A stretch of 64,000 nt of DNA from Bacteroidales bacterium (GTDB taxonomy: Bacteria; Bacteroidota; Bacteroidia; Bacteroidales; Muribaculaceae), in NCBI GenBank assembly GCA_015061005.1, contig SUXJ01000007.1, positions 83,796 through 147,795 of the forward strand, given 5' to 3'. Under the pieces are notes generated by a model. The model saw nothing but the letters and a program-made list of their open reading frames with translations, was not told the origin of the DNA and ran no database searches. Of the stretch, positions 1-7,952 are shown in pieces (the stretch's first letter is position 1; the number at the start of each line of letters is the position of its first letter). Made by a program: the position numbers and the translations under genes.

Positions 1-1
1 G

Positions 2-154
2 ATATTTGACTCTTATGATTACGAATCTACTGCTCATGAGTCATTAGTGATATATGTTCCAACCGAAGCCGTTGAGACATATAAAAGCGCCAGTGGCTGG
101 ATCCTTTATAAAGACAGAATTCAGGGATATGATTTTAGTGCGGATAATAAATAA
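2..154 (+). CDS. 3' end of a BspA-like leucine-rich-repeat surface protein (partial)
   Basis: The gene enters from the left edge; about 50 codons are visible before TAA. The readable tail contains VYVPTEAVETYKSASGW, which closely matches the segment just after the LRR block in the three BspA-like proteins further right (LHVPAGCVEAYQAADGW). That segment is typical of BspA-type LRR proteins of Bacteroidales. Unlike those three proteins this one ends soon after (QGYDFSADNK) and has no C-terminal sorting-like domain. Family assignment rests only on this short tail. Confidence 0.6.
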   Translation: MFDSYDYESTAHESLVIYVPTEAVETYKSASGWILYKDRIQGYDFSADNK

Positions 155-171
155 TTGCCACAAATAAAAAT

Positions 172-210
172 TGCGCTCCAAAGGATTGATATCGGACCCA
201 TTGGAGCGCA
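172..210. terminator. Bidirectional rho-independent terminator
   Basis: A perfect 10-bp inverted repeat (TGCGCTCCAA / TTGGAGCGCA) with a 19-nt loop, followed by TTTTGTG on the plus strand and by an ATTTTTATTT run on the minus strand. It lies between the convergent LRR gene and the exonuclease gene and can serve both. Confidence 0.75.
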
Positions 211-223
211 TTTTGTGTATTAT

Positions 224-979
224 TCAGGTGAGGGTGAGTTCTACCGGGCAGTGGTCGGAACCATAGATGTCGGTGTGGATTTTAGCGTCGTGAAGGCGTG
301 GTGTTAGGGCTGCCGAAGCGACAAAGTAGTCAATGCGCCAGCCGGTGTTCTTTTCGCGTGCTTTGAAGCGATAGGACCACCATGAGTATATGTCGGCTTG
401 GTCGGGATAAAAGTGGCGAAAAGTGTCGGTGAAACCTGCCGCCAAAAGGTTGGTGAACTTTTCACGCTCTTGGTCGGTAAAACCGGGGTTTTTGCGGTTC
501 GTTTTCGGATTTTTAAGGTCGATTTCTTGGTGAGCCACGTTTAAGTCCCCGCAAATTATGACGGGTTTTCGCTCATCGAGATTTTTTACGTAGCTTAAGA
601 AAGCGTCTTCCCAACGCATACGATAGTCAAGGCGCTTGAGTTCATCTTGCGAGTTGGGAGTATAGACTGTGATAAGGTAGAAATCGGGCATTTCGAGAGT
701 AATTACACGACCCTCATGGTCATGTTCGTCGATGCCGATACCAAATGTGACCGAAAGCGGAGTGTGACGCGTAAAGATAGCCGTGCCGGAGTATCCTTTT
801 TTGTCAGCATAGTTCCAATATGACTGATAGCCTTCAAACTGCAAGTCGAGTTGCCCGGCTTGCATCTTGGTTTCTTGCAGACAGAAGAAATCGGCATCAA
901 GTTGACGGAAAATATCTCTAAATCCTTTGTCACAACAAGCACGAATGCCGTTGACGTTCCATGATATAAATTTCAACAT
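224..979 (-). CDS. xth: Exodeoxyribonuclease III
   Basis: A 251-residue AP endonuclease/3'-5' exonuclease of the exonuclease-phosphatase fold, acting in base excision repair. Family motifs are all present in order: WNVNGIRA at the N-terminus, QETKM (metal-binding Glu), [12 protein letters not shown] (catalytic Asp/Asn), [15 protein letters not shown] and the C-terminal GSDHCPVEL with the catalytic Asp-His. Length is normal for the ExoA/XthA family. It appears to be a single-gene unit ending at the shared hairpin near position 190. I saw no TAnnTTTG box immediately upstream. Confidence 0.95.
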   Translation of the reverse strand: MLKFISWNVNGIRACCDKGFRDIFRQLDADFFCLQETKMQAGQLDLQFEGYQSYWNYADKKGYSGTAIFTRHTPLSVTFGIGIDEHDHEGRVITLEMPDFYLITVYTPNSQDELKRLDYRMRWEDAFLSYVKNLDERKPVIICGDLNVAHQEIDLKNPKTNRKNPGFTDQEREKFTNLLAAGFTDTFRHFYPDQADIYSWWSYRFKAREKNTGWRIDYFVASAALTPRLHDAKIHTDIYGSDHCPVELTLT

Positions 980-1035
980 ATAACTAAAAATTATTAAGGT
1001 TTCAGACTGCTAAGATAAGAATTTTTTGCGGGAAA

Positions 1036-1067
1036 CTTGCATGAATGAAAAAATCATTGTAAATTTG
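1036..1067 (+). promoter_or_regulatory. Bacteroidetes-type promoter for tRNA-Ala
   Basis: CTTG at 1036-1039, 20 nt, then TAAATTTG at 1060-1067, matching the TTTG-N19-TAnnTTTG sigma factor consensus of Bacteroidetes. The tRNA begins 21 nt downstream. Confidence 0.75.
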
Positions 1068-1087
1068 CAGCGCAAAAACAGATTAAA

Positions 1088-1161
1088 GGGGTATTAGCTC
1101 ATCTGGCTAGAGCGCGACACTGGCAGTGTCGAGGTGAGCGGTTCGAGTCCGCTATACTCCA
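1088..1161 (+). tRNA. tRNA-Ala (anticodon GGC)
   Basis: The 74-nt cloverleaf is complete. The 7-bp acceptor stem GGGGTAT/ATACTCC has one G-U pair. The anticodon stem CGACA/TGTCG carries the loop CTGGCAG (anticodon GGC), and the T arm contains TTCGAGT. Discriminator base A. CCA is not encoded, so it must be added after transcription. Confidence 0.95.
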
Positions 1162-1172
1162 CAAAAAAACTG

Positions 1173-1199
1173 ACGGCTTCGATTTCGAAGCCGTTTCTC
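1173..1199 (+). terminator. Terminator after tRNA-Ala
   Basis: A near-perfect hairpin (ACGGCTTC / GAAGCCGT, GA..TC extension) follows an A-run and is followed by TTCTCATTTT. It sits directly behind tRNA-Ala. Confidence 0.65.
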
Positions 1200-1225
1200 A
1201 TTTTAGGGAATACTCTTTGCGAGGG

Positions 1226-1298
1226 AGCGATAGACGGGGTTCGAACCCGCGACCCTCAGCTTGGGAAGCTGATGCTCTACCAACTGAGCTACTATCGC
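1226..1298 (-). tRNA. tRNA-Gly (anticodon CCC)
   Basis: Read on the minus strand: acceptor GCGATAG/CTATCGC, D arm with GCTCAGTTGGTAGAGC, anticodon stem TCAGC/GCTGA with loop TTCCCAA (anticodon CCC), T arm GGGTTCGAACCCC. Discriminator U, common for tRNA-Gly. 73 nt, no encoded CCA. It is convergent with tRNA-Ala. Confidence 0.95.
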
Positions 1299-1315
1299 AA
1301 TTGATTTGGTTAGTG

Positions 1316-1323
1316 CAAAGTTA
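1316..1323 (-). promoter_or_regulatory. -7 box for tRNA-Gly
   Basis: TAACTTTG on the minus strand, 18 nt before the tRNA 5' end. It faces away from the plus-strand promoter that follows, so the two promoters are divergent. Confidence 0.6.
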
Positions 1324-1332
1324 AGAATTTTC

Positions 1333-1363
1333 TTGTTCACCTCCAACAAATTTTGTAATTTTG
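1333..1363 (+). promoter_or_regulatory. Promoter for the GT4 gene; decides its start
   Basis: TTG at 1333-1335, 20 nt, then TAATTTTG at 1356-1363. Transcription must begin after this box, which excludes the in-frame upstream codon at 1306 and points to the ATG at 1375. The resulting leader would be only a few nucleotides. Confidence 0.65.
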
Positions 1364-1374
1364 AGGTGCGAATT

Positions 1375-2502
1375 ATGAGCGATACACCTAAAATACTTCT
1401 GCTGGGCGATTATAGTAACTGTCATCGCACATTGGCAACCGGATTGCGTCGACTTGGCTGCGAAGTTACGCAAATGTCGTCGGGGTCATCGTGGATGGAT
1501 TGCGAGCGACAGATTGACATGAGCCGCAAAGCCGGCAAGTTGGGCGGACTGGAGCTATATTGGCGCATGATGTATGGAGACCTGCGTCGTCACCTGAAAG
1601 GGTTTGACATAGTGGCTCTTCACGACCCACATTTTGCATCATTAAGACCTGAGCGGCTACGCACACTGTTTCAACGTCTCAAGCGAGACAATGGCGGAAT
1701 ATTTCTGACAGCGATGAGCACCGATATTGCATATCTCGACATGGTTTCAGCGCCGGATTGTCCATTGAAATACAGCGAATGGTATGTAGGAAGTGAACCA
1801 TCGAGAATGCACGCTGCAAATCCCCAAAAATGGGCAGAATGGCACTCTCCGGAGTTGATGAGCTATCAAGAAGAAGTATTTGCAGAATTAAGCGGAGCCG
1901 TGTCCGTATTGTATGAGTACCAACTTGGCATGGAGCGCAAATTGGGCTCAGAAAAAGCGGCCTATGGAGGACTACCAATTGATATTTCTCGGTTTGAACC
2001 GCTCGATTTGTCAAACGACATTGAATGCGTAAAGCTGTTTCTCGGCAGAGACCGCACCCGAAAACTGATGAAAGGGTCTGATTTGCTTGAAGAAGCGGCA
2101 AAGATAGTGATTGAGCGACATCCCGGACGAGCAGAGTTGGTCATCGTTGAGAATCGTCCGTATGCTGAATTCGTAGAGTTACTAAAAGGAGCTCATGTGG
2201 TTTTAGATCAAATTTACAGCTACACACCTGCCACTACGGCACTAATGGCCATGGCCTACGGACTGAACGTGGTGAGCGGAGGGGAGCCGGAGTACTATGA
2301 CTTTATTCATGAGTATGACAATCGACCGATTATCAATGCGCCTATTGAACTTGAAGCATTAATCGATACGATTGAGCAAATCGTTCTTCACCCCGAAGAA
2401 ATAGCCGAACGAGGCAAGAATAGCCGCAAATTTGTAGAAAAGCACAATGAGTGCGAAATTGTGGCGAAAAGATTTTTGGAATTCTGGACCTCACGCCTAT
2501 GA
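1375..2502 (+). CDS. Glycosyltransferase, GT4-like
   Basis: A 375-residue GT-B type enzyme. The N-terminal Rossmann half opens with PKILLLGDYSN; the C-terminal half contains a nucleotide-sugar-binding stretch (AMAYGLNVVSGGEPEYYDF) like the acidic EX7E region of group 1 glycosyltransferases. No membrane segment is seen. The acceptor and sugar cannot be read from sequence. The ATG at 1375 was chosen because the promoter box lies between it and the longer in-frame start. It overlaps the next glycosyltransferase gene by ATGA, so the pair is probably translationally coupled and may serve one glycan away from the main capsule locus. Confidence 0.8.
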   Translation: MSDTPKILLLGDYSNCHRTLATGLRRLGCEVTQMSSGSSWMDCERQIDMSRKAGKLGGLELYWRMMYGDLRRHLKGFDIVALHDPHFASLRPERLRTLFQRLKRDNGGIFLTAMSTDIAYLDMVSAPDCPLKYSEWYVGSEPSRMHAANPQKWAEWHSPELMSYQEEVFAELSGAVSVLYEYQLGMERKLGSEKAAYGGLPIDISRFEPLDLSNDIECVKLFLGRDRTRKLMKGSDLLEEAAKIVIERHPGRAELVIVENRPYAEFVELLKGAHVVLDQIYSYTPATTALMAMAYGLNVVSGGEPEYYDFIHEYDNRPIINAPIELEALIDTIEQIVLHPEEIAERGKNSRKFVEKHNECEIVAKRFLEFWTSRL

Positions 2503-3314
2503 TTACACTTGACATTGCCATTATAACATATAAGCCGGATGGAATTAAGCGTTTGGCAGCAAATACCCTACCCCAAATTCCCGGAGTGAAATACGTTATT
2601 TCATGGCAAGCTCATGAATCAGCCCCCATACCGGAAGAATTACAGCGACCTGACATCAAAATCTATCGATTTGACGGAATCGGCTTATCACACAACCGAA
2701 ATAATTCCATTAAATATTGCACCTCAGATATAATTATATTAGCTGATGATGACATTTTCTTTTTTACAGATGGAATCAATAAATTACGAGAGGTGTATGA
2801 AAACGAACTTGATACAGATTTAATCACGTTCAAATCATTGCGTCATGGAGATACGATTTATCCGGAGAATGCATGCAAACTAAAAGCTAAATTGCCTGCC
2901 AACTACAATATCGCATCGATTGAATTGTCTTTTCGAAGGGCAACTGCGGGATGGCTTCGAGCCTGCCCCGAATTGGGATTGAATTCACCGCGATTTCATG
3001 GAGGAGAAGATGAAATGCTGCTCCACACCGCGATTAAACGAGGTTTGAATTGTTGGTTTTATCCGATTACTGTTTGCAAACACGAACACCCGTCAACCGG
3101 TTCAAAAGCACATCTGACCAAAGGCAATTTGCTCGCGAATGGTTGCGTTATCGCCCTAACCTACCCTAAAACCGTGCTCTTACGTATCCCCATAAAAGCA
3201 TGGCGGCTACACAAATCAAAGCAAGCTAATTTTTTCCGCGCATTGTTATATTTAATTCAGGGCGCCGCCGGTGCACTCGGCGTATTAAAGCGAAACAAAG
3301 AATACTTATATTGA
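2499..3314 (+). CDS. Glycosyltransferase family 2-like
   Basis: A 271-residue GT-A fold enzyme. It starts with ITLDIAIITYKPDGIKRL, typical of the N-terminal strand of GT2 enzymes, and carries an acidic DDD metal/nucleotide-binding motif at residues 83-85 in a hydrophobic setting (ILADDDIFFF). A GGEDE acidic motif in the C-terminal half is a plausible catalytic-base loop. The start at the ATGA overlap with the preceding gene is preferred over the longer form because it begins exactly at the GT-A strand. The acceptor is unknown. Confidence 0.8.
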   Translation: MITLDIAIITYKPDGIKRLAANTLPQIPGVKYVISWQAHESAPIPEELQRPDIKIYRFDGIGLSHNRNNSIKYCTSDIIILADDDIFFFTDGINKLREVYENELDTDLITFKSLRHGDTIYPENACKLKAKLPANYNIASIELSFRRATAGWLRACPELGLNSPRFHGGEDEMLLHTAIKRGLNCWFYPITVCKHEHPSTGSKAHLTKGNLLANGCVIALTYPKTVLLRIPIKAWRLHKSKQANFFRALLYLIQGAAGALGVLKRNKEYLY

Positions 3315-3321
3315 AAATATT

Positions 3322-3711
3322 ATGAAACGTTGTACGAATTGTAACCGCCAATTTCCTGATTCTGCTCAATTTTGCAGCAATTGTGGTTGCCAACTTGAGT
3401 ACATCCCGACTCCCCCACCGCCTTATTACGGCAACAGTTATGATCGCAATAACGCATTTGATGCTTCAGGCCCGCAAGGCAAAAGTCGCGGAGTAGCAGC
3501 ACTATTGGCCATATTCCTTGGAGGATTGGGAATTCAGTACTTTTACCTTGGAAAGGTAACCGGCGGACTGCTAACCATTTTACTTACAGTAGTTACTTGC
3601 GGAATTTGGGAAATCATCACCCTTATTCAAGGAATAATGATGTTATGCATGTCAAATGCTGAATTCCAAAGCAAATTCGTTGATTCTCCCTCCAAACTCC
3701 CTATTTTCTGA
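3322..3711 (+). CDS. TM2-domain membrane protein with N-terminal zinc ribbon
   Basis: 129 residues. Residues 1-26 form a four-cysteine zinc ribbon (CTNC ... CSNC). A Pro/Tyr-rich linker follows, then a TM2 domain of two transmembrane helices: one rich in AALLAIFLGGLGIQYFYLG, the other in ILLTVVTCGIWEIITLI. TM2 proteins are widespread and their bacterial function is not established. It lies 7 nt behind the glycosyltransferase pair and is probably co-transcribed. Its stop codon lies inside a palindrome shared with the convergent stress-protein gene. Confidence 0.85.
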   Translation: MKRCTNCNRQFPDSAQFCSNCGCQLEYIPTPPPPYYGNSYDRNNAFDASGPQGKSRGVAALLAIFLGGLGIQYFYLGKVTGGLLTILLTVVTCGIWEIITLIQGIMMLCMSNAEFQSKFVDSPSKLPIF

Positions 3712-3713
3712 CG

Positions 3714-4850
3714 TCAGACAGGGATAACCAAAAGCGCCACATCGGTGTGGAACAAAATGCGATGAGCTGCTCCCGGGTTGAACAAACGGGCAAGAATATT
3801 TTTCTTTCGACTGGGCACAACAATTAAGTCCACATCACCCGTTTCCAACTTGGGATTGGCTTTGTCGTGTACCGTAATCGTAAATTCATAAGTTGGGAAG
3901 TGTTCTTTAAAATACACCTTCAAGGCATCACGTGCAGCATCATTTGTGGCACGCGAATACCTATCATTTGGCATACAAACAATATTTACGGCAACGTCGG
4001 TTTGCTCCTTAGGCAATATGCGATGCAGCGCATCAAGCGCTAAGAAGTCCTCTTGTTCCATGTGAGAAACAAGCGCAACACTCTTAACAGATTCGAGCGA
4101 CACAAACTGAGTATTCTGCTCCGGCACTGTTAAGGTTTGCACTCGGCAACTATCCAATACTTCTGCAGTAATACTACCGGCCATGTCGGCAGATTTCTTC
4201 TCGGCGGCACGCGTACCCATCACTAAAAGACTCACTTCCGGGTGCTCTTTCACGTATCGACCAATACACTCTTCAGGAACCCCTTCAAGCAAAACCGACG
4301 AATATTTCACTACGGGCAGATTCCCATGTTTGATTTCAGAACGCAAGTCCTTTTCAAGCTTGCGCATTTTATCACGCGCAATCTTCGCTATTTCAACAGC
4401 CGTTACAGCGTCCTCAATATCACCGGATGAATCACCGACATTTAATGACACACCTATTCCGGTGAGAGGGTTTGTATGTGGGACAAGGAAGGAGTGAAGA
4501 AGAACTATTTTAGAATTAAGGGTTGCAGCTATTGCACAAGCAACTTTGGCCGCATGAAGTGTCTTTTCAGTAAAATCAACCGGCACAAGAATGACTCTAT
4601 CGGACTTGATAGAAGCGTCGATATCATCAATCTGAAAAATTTCAGGATTCTCAATAATGCGCAATGCCAACGGCAAATCAGATTCTGAAATCCGCACACG
4701 CACACCTGCCGACATTACCGGATTAGATAAGTTCACATTTTGCAAACAAACCTCGATTCCTTCACGCTCTAAAAGAGTTTTCAATTCAGTTGCTCGATTA
4801 AGCGTATGAATCGCCACAGTTATCATTCTGGATTGGTCGGCAGAATTCAT
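3714..4850 (-). CDS. Tandem universal stress protein with N-terminal DUF2007-like domain
   Basis: 378 residues in three parts. Residues 9-75 resemble the DUF2007 signal-transducer domain (MITVAIHTLNRATELKTLLEREG). Two UspA-like folds follow. The first starts at DRVILVPVDFTEKTLHAAKVA and ends with LLVMGTRAAEKKSADMAGS, close to the ATP-binding GxxG-S/T loop region. The second, shorter and more divergent, ends with LIVVPSRKKNI. UspA proteins are cytoplasmic stress-response nucleotide-binding proteins. It lies 35 nt downstream of the HTH gene on the same strand, so the HTH protein may be a co-transcribed regulator. Confidence 0.8.
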   Translation of the reverse strand: MNSADQSRMITVAIHTLNRATELKTLLEREGIEVCLQNVNLSNPVMSAGVRVRISESDLPLALRIIENPEIFQIDDIDASIKSDRVILVPVDFTEKTLHAAKVACAIAATLNSKIVLLHSFLVPHTNPLTGIGVSLNVGDSSGDIEDAVTAVEIAKIARDKMRKLEKDLRSEIKHGNLPVVKYSSVLLEGVPEECIGRYVKEHPEVSLLVMGTRAAEKKSADMAGSITAEVLDSCRVQTLTVPEQNTQFVSLESVKSVALVSHMEQEDFLALDALHRILPKEQTDVAVNIVCMPNDRYSRATNDAARDALKVYFKEHFPTYEFTITVHDKANPKLETGDVDLIVVPSRKKNILARLFNPGAAHRILFHTDVALLVIPV

Positions 4851-4885
4851 AAAAAGAGAGGCAGAGAGAAGAATGAGAAAATTGT

Positions 4886-5140
4886 TTACTTATTGCTTTC
4901 GGCGAGAATTTCAATAGCCATGTCGTATATTGTGGTATCATCAAGAACTACGATGCCACCATTGGGACCCGGTTCGATGTGAACGCCAAGATTCTTACCA
5001 AATTCATAGTTTGTTCCGCCAAAATAGTTCCTTACGGTTTGTACTGTGATATTCAGTTTGTCGGCAATGCGGTGCATCGAACCATCAGGCAGGCTGTCTT
5101 TAAGTTGACGCAGTTCGTTGAATGTGATTGTCTTGCTCAT
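4886..5140 (-). CDS. Small helix-turn-helix DNA-binding protein
   Basis: 84 residues. The central part (GSMHRIADKLNITVQTVRNYF, roughly residues 20-40) reads as a helix-turn-helix with recognition helix VQTVRNYF. The C-terminus (IVVLDDTTIYDMAIEIL) is a short strand-helix unit. Proteins like this are found in Bacteroidales and are usually left as DNA-binding protein; the target is unknown. It is the first gene of a probable two-gene unit with the stress protein. Confidence 0.7.
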   Translation of the reverse strand: MSKTITFNELRQLKDSLPDGSMHRIADKLNITVQTVRNYFGGTNYEFGKNLGVHIEPGPNGGIVVLDDTTIYDMAIEILAESNK

Positions 5141-5231
5141 AATTGTAAAGCGTTAATGATTTGTTAAAGTTTATGATATTTGAGGTAAAGTTACTCAGAA
5201 TATCATTAATAACAAAATTATAAAGCCAAGC

Positions 5232-5256
5232 AAAAATATGTTATAAAACATATTTG
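5232..5256 (-). terminator. Terminator of the Bat operon
   Basis: A 9-bp stem AAATATGTT/AACATATTT with a 4-nt loop, followed on the minus strand by TTG after a T-run. It sits just past the batE stop codon and ahead of the HTH gene. Confidence 0.55.
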
Positions 5257-5281
5257 ACTCATAATTCAGATAATCAAGCAT

Positions 5282-6043
5282 TTAAATAATCTCAATCGCG
5301 CTCGCTGGAATCCATGCTCGATGACTATCATCAACCATTACATCATACCAAGTCTCATCTCCGGGCGTGATTGAGGTCAAAATATATACCTTAGCTCCCT
5401 CATGAAGAAGCAAGGCTTCCTCACTCCTATTCATGGGAGTACGCGGGGTTGTTGATAGATTAACGGATTTAACCATCACTATTGCCTCATTATCCGCAGT
5501 CGCTTTGGACGCCTCTCGATATGCTAAAATGTTAATGACCACACACAGCATCAGCGTTAATCCTCCGCCAAAGAATCCAACCTTACGAATCATCACTCCT
5601 TGACCAAAGAAATAGATAACTGCGCCGATCAGAGTCAACACAAAGAAAACTATCCCGATGATACTCCACGCATTAGGAGGCATTAACCGACCAACTTTAT
5701 CGGTCATAGCACCCACAAACGATTCCTGAGTCTCAATTCTGTCAACTGTCTTAGAGTTCACAAAATCCAAGTTTTCTCTGATATCATTATTATTCGGGTC
5801 CAATCTTAGTGCTCGCTCATAATTCAAGATTGCTGCACCTAAGTTGCCAAGACGGTAATGCGCGTTTCCGAGATTATAATATCTCTCGGCAGAGGGGCCT
5901 AATTCATCAATGGCTTGACTATACAAGCGCACAGCATCATCATATTTATCGCTGAGATACGCGGAGTCAGCTTCTGCAACGACTCCGGCTCGAACGGGCA
6001 ACAAAGTGAAGAATGTCAGTATGAGAAATAAGATTTTTTTCAT
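5282..6043 (-). CDS. batE: BatE: TPR-SH3 membrane protein of the aerotolerance operon
   Basis: 253 residues from the ATG; a longer TTG start two codons upstream is less likely. There is a signal peptide (KKILFLILTFFTLLPVRAG), then TPR repeats at about 25-95 (AERYYNLGNAHYRLGNLGAAILNYERAL in substance). Two transmembrane segments lie near 125-175. The C-terminus is an SH3-like domain (VYILTSITPGDETWYDVMVDDSHRAWIP). This architecture is that of BatE in Bacteroidetes. It is the last gene of the operon. The operon was named from Bacteroides fragilis aerotolerance; its molecular job remains unsettled. Confidence 0.85.
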   Translation of the reverse strand: MKKILFLILTFFTLLPVRAGVVAEADSAYLSDKYDDAVRLYSQAIDELGPSAERYYNLGNAHYRLGNLGAAILNYERALRLDPNNNDIRENLDFVNSKTVDRIETQESFVGAMTDKVGRLMPPNAWSIIGIVFFVLTLIGAVIYFFGQGVMIRKVGFFGGGLTLMLCVVINILAYREASKATADNEAIVMVKSVNLSTTPRTPMNRSEEALLLHEGAKVYILTSITPGDETWYDVMVDDSHRAWIPASAIEII

Positions 6044-6052
6044 ATACAATAA

Positions 6053-7942
6053 TCAAACTTTAAGACGTTCAATTTCGTCAATTACACCGCGTGCTGATTC
6101 ATATATGCTTTCGGCTCCCCCCGAAGTTTGAGGCGAATAACGAGCCATTTCGCAATCATCAATGATGTTGACCGTTTGCTTAATCAATTCATCGGAAGCT
6201 CCGAGAGATTGAAGAGCATCTATAACCTTTTCTCGACTAAATTGAGATGCGGGAAGAGACAATTTACTGATAAGGTATTCTTGCATGGCACGAAGCAATT
6301 CGGCATAATAGTCATCGTATTGCTTTGCGCGCAAATACTTACCTGCTTTCGACAAACTTCTGCGAGCAACCTTACCTGCGGCTTTCACCCTTCTTCCATC
6401 GGGATTAGCATGACGCGCACGCCCATAGGCAAACATTCCAATCACGAAAAACGCAAGAGTAATCGGATATGCAGCCCAATACCATGATTTTTGTGCAATA
6501 TAAGAAGGTCTCTCTGCAATATTGTCGGCTCCCATCATGATATGTCTGATATCAGTATTCTTTGCTTGAATATCGCGCTTATTCACACCGGGAACTGCAG
6601 CTGAGCTGACAGAAGCCCCCTGCGCGACGCTTATATCAAAGCCTTGCACAATCTGAGTTTCATACTGACCGGTTGAAGGATTAAAATATACAAAATTCAA
6701 ATCGCCAATATGAAAATCTCCAACACTTTGAGGCACAAAAGTATATTCTACAGTTTGAGTGCCTGTCATATTAGAGCCTGCCACTCGAGCACTTGTGGTT
6801 ACATTCGGCTCATAAACTTCAAACTCATTCGGAAAATCAATTTGAGGAGCATTAAAGAATTTAATATTTCCCGTTCCGGTAAAAGTGTATACGACATTAG
6901 ATGCTTCATTTGTCTTAAATGAACTACTTAACAACTCGGCATTGGCGTTAAATTGTCCGACAGCACCCGAGAAATTAACCGGACGAGGTTCCGGAAGAGG
7001 CTTAACGTTGATTTTGGCATCTGAAGGACGTAAAACTATTTCCTTACGCTCCGGATAAACTCTATTGAACATAAAATCCTGCACAACAACCTCACGATAA
7101 ATCGTCAGATTATAATCAAGCCCTTTGAGCTCAATCTCTCCGGTACGTTGCGGATAAAGGAGTGCGCTGTAAATAACAGCCGAATACATCTTGCGACCAT
7201 TAACGGTTTCTTCTCTCCACTGAATGTTCTGAATCTGGTCAAGAGGCTCAATCAAACACCCATCGAACGTGGGCAAACCGGTTGCCGTTATGTTTTCAAT
7301 TTGCTGGGCCGTTGAATATACCTTAATATCGCATCTAACGGGCTGCTGCTCATAAACCGAATTTGCAGATACATGAATCTTCATGAACAAGTCATTTGGA
7401 TTGTCATGAAAAGAATCTCGTCCGCCGGTATTCTGTGGCTGAGATTGTCCCTGATCATAATAATCACGCTCATCAAAGGGAAATCCGCCAAAAAAATCAT
7501 TGGGGTCGGGAAACGGGCTTTGATTATTGCGTCGACCGCTATTGGCATCGGGAGCACTCACGGTAAATTGCTTAGGCTGAGTTGAAAATTCTTTGCCACC
7601 AATATTAACAATAATAGACGGCACCTTGACCACAGTTTCCGCTTCAGCTAATACAGTAAAAGTATATGATTTCATCTGTATTGTCTGACGATTCCCATTA
7701 AAAATATAGGTCTGGTGCGAAGTGGACACAGAGGGATTATCCATAAGCACTCTACAACCCTGAAGTTCAGGCAATATGGGAGTTGAAATTGCGCCATCCG
7801 GATTGGTAACTTCGATTGTTATGGAGAACGGAGTACCGGCATAAGCCTTTCGAGGCACAGAGACGTCAACGGAAGTTTGCGCCAAAACCGTAGTCACAGC
7901 GCACACTAAAAACACGATTAATATATATGCTTTGCGTATCAT
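6053..7942 (-). CDS. batD: BatD: membrane-anchored BatD-family protein
   Basis: 629 residues from the ATG that begins MIRKAYILIVFLVCAVTTVLAQ, a good signal peptide. The longer in-frame form would overlap the batBC gene and have no signal peptide. The BatD/oxygen-tolerance fold follows (VDVSVPRKAYAGTPFSITI at the start) with several immunoglobulin-like beta domains. A transmembrane helix lies near the C-terminus (YWAAYPITLAFFVIGMFAYG), then a cytoplasmic helical tail. Residues 150-190 are low-complexity (Asn, Pro, Asp, Phe). It starts 10 nt after the stop of batBC and ends 9 nt before batE. Confidence 0.88.
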   Translation of the reverse strand: MIRKAYILIVFLVCAVTTVLAQTSVDVSVPRKAYAGTPFSITIEVTNPDGAISTPILPELQGCRVLMDNPSVSTSHQTYIFNGNRQTIQMKSYTFTVLAEAETVVKVPSIIVNIGGKEFSTQPKQFTVSAPDANSGRRNNQSPFPDPNDFFGGFPFDERDYYDQGQSQPQNTGGRDSFHDNPNDLFMKIHVSANSVYEQQPVRCDIKVYSTAQQIENITATGLPTFDGCLIEPLDQIQNIQWREETVNGRKMYSAVIYSALLYPQRTGEIELKGLDYNLTIYREVVVQDFMFNRVYPERKEIVLRPSDAKINVKPLPEPRPVNFSGAVGQFNANAELLSSSFKTNEASNVVYTFTGTGNIKFFNAPQIDFPNEFEVYEPNVTTSARVAGSNMTGTQTVEYTFVPQSVGDFHIGDLNFVYFNPSTGQYETQIVQGFDISVAQGASVSSAAVPGVNKRDIQAKNTDIRHIMMGADNIAERPSYIAQKSWYWAAYPITLAFFVIGMFAYGRARHANPDGRRVKAAGKVARRSLSKAGKYLRAKQYDDYYAELLRAMQEYLISKLSLPASQFSREKVIDALQSLGASDELIKQTVNIIDDCEMARYSPQTSGGAESIYESARGVIDEIERLKV

Positions 7943-7952
7943 TGTTCGGTGA

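Noticed and set aside
1306..1374. Longer start of the GT4 gene
   Set aside because: The promoter box 1356-1363 lies within the extra codons, and ATG 1375 begins exactly at the Rossmann strand.
5231..5238. Minus-strand TATTTTTG as promoter of the HTH gene
   Set aside because: It overlaps the Bat-operon terminator hairpin and has no -33 partner.
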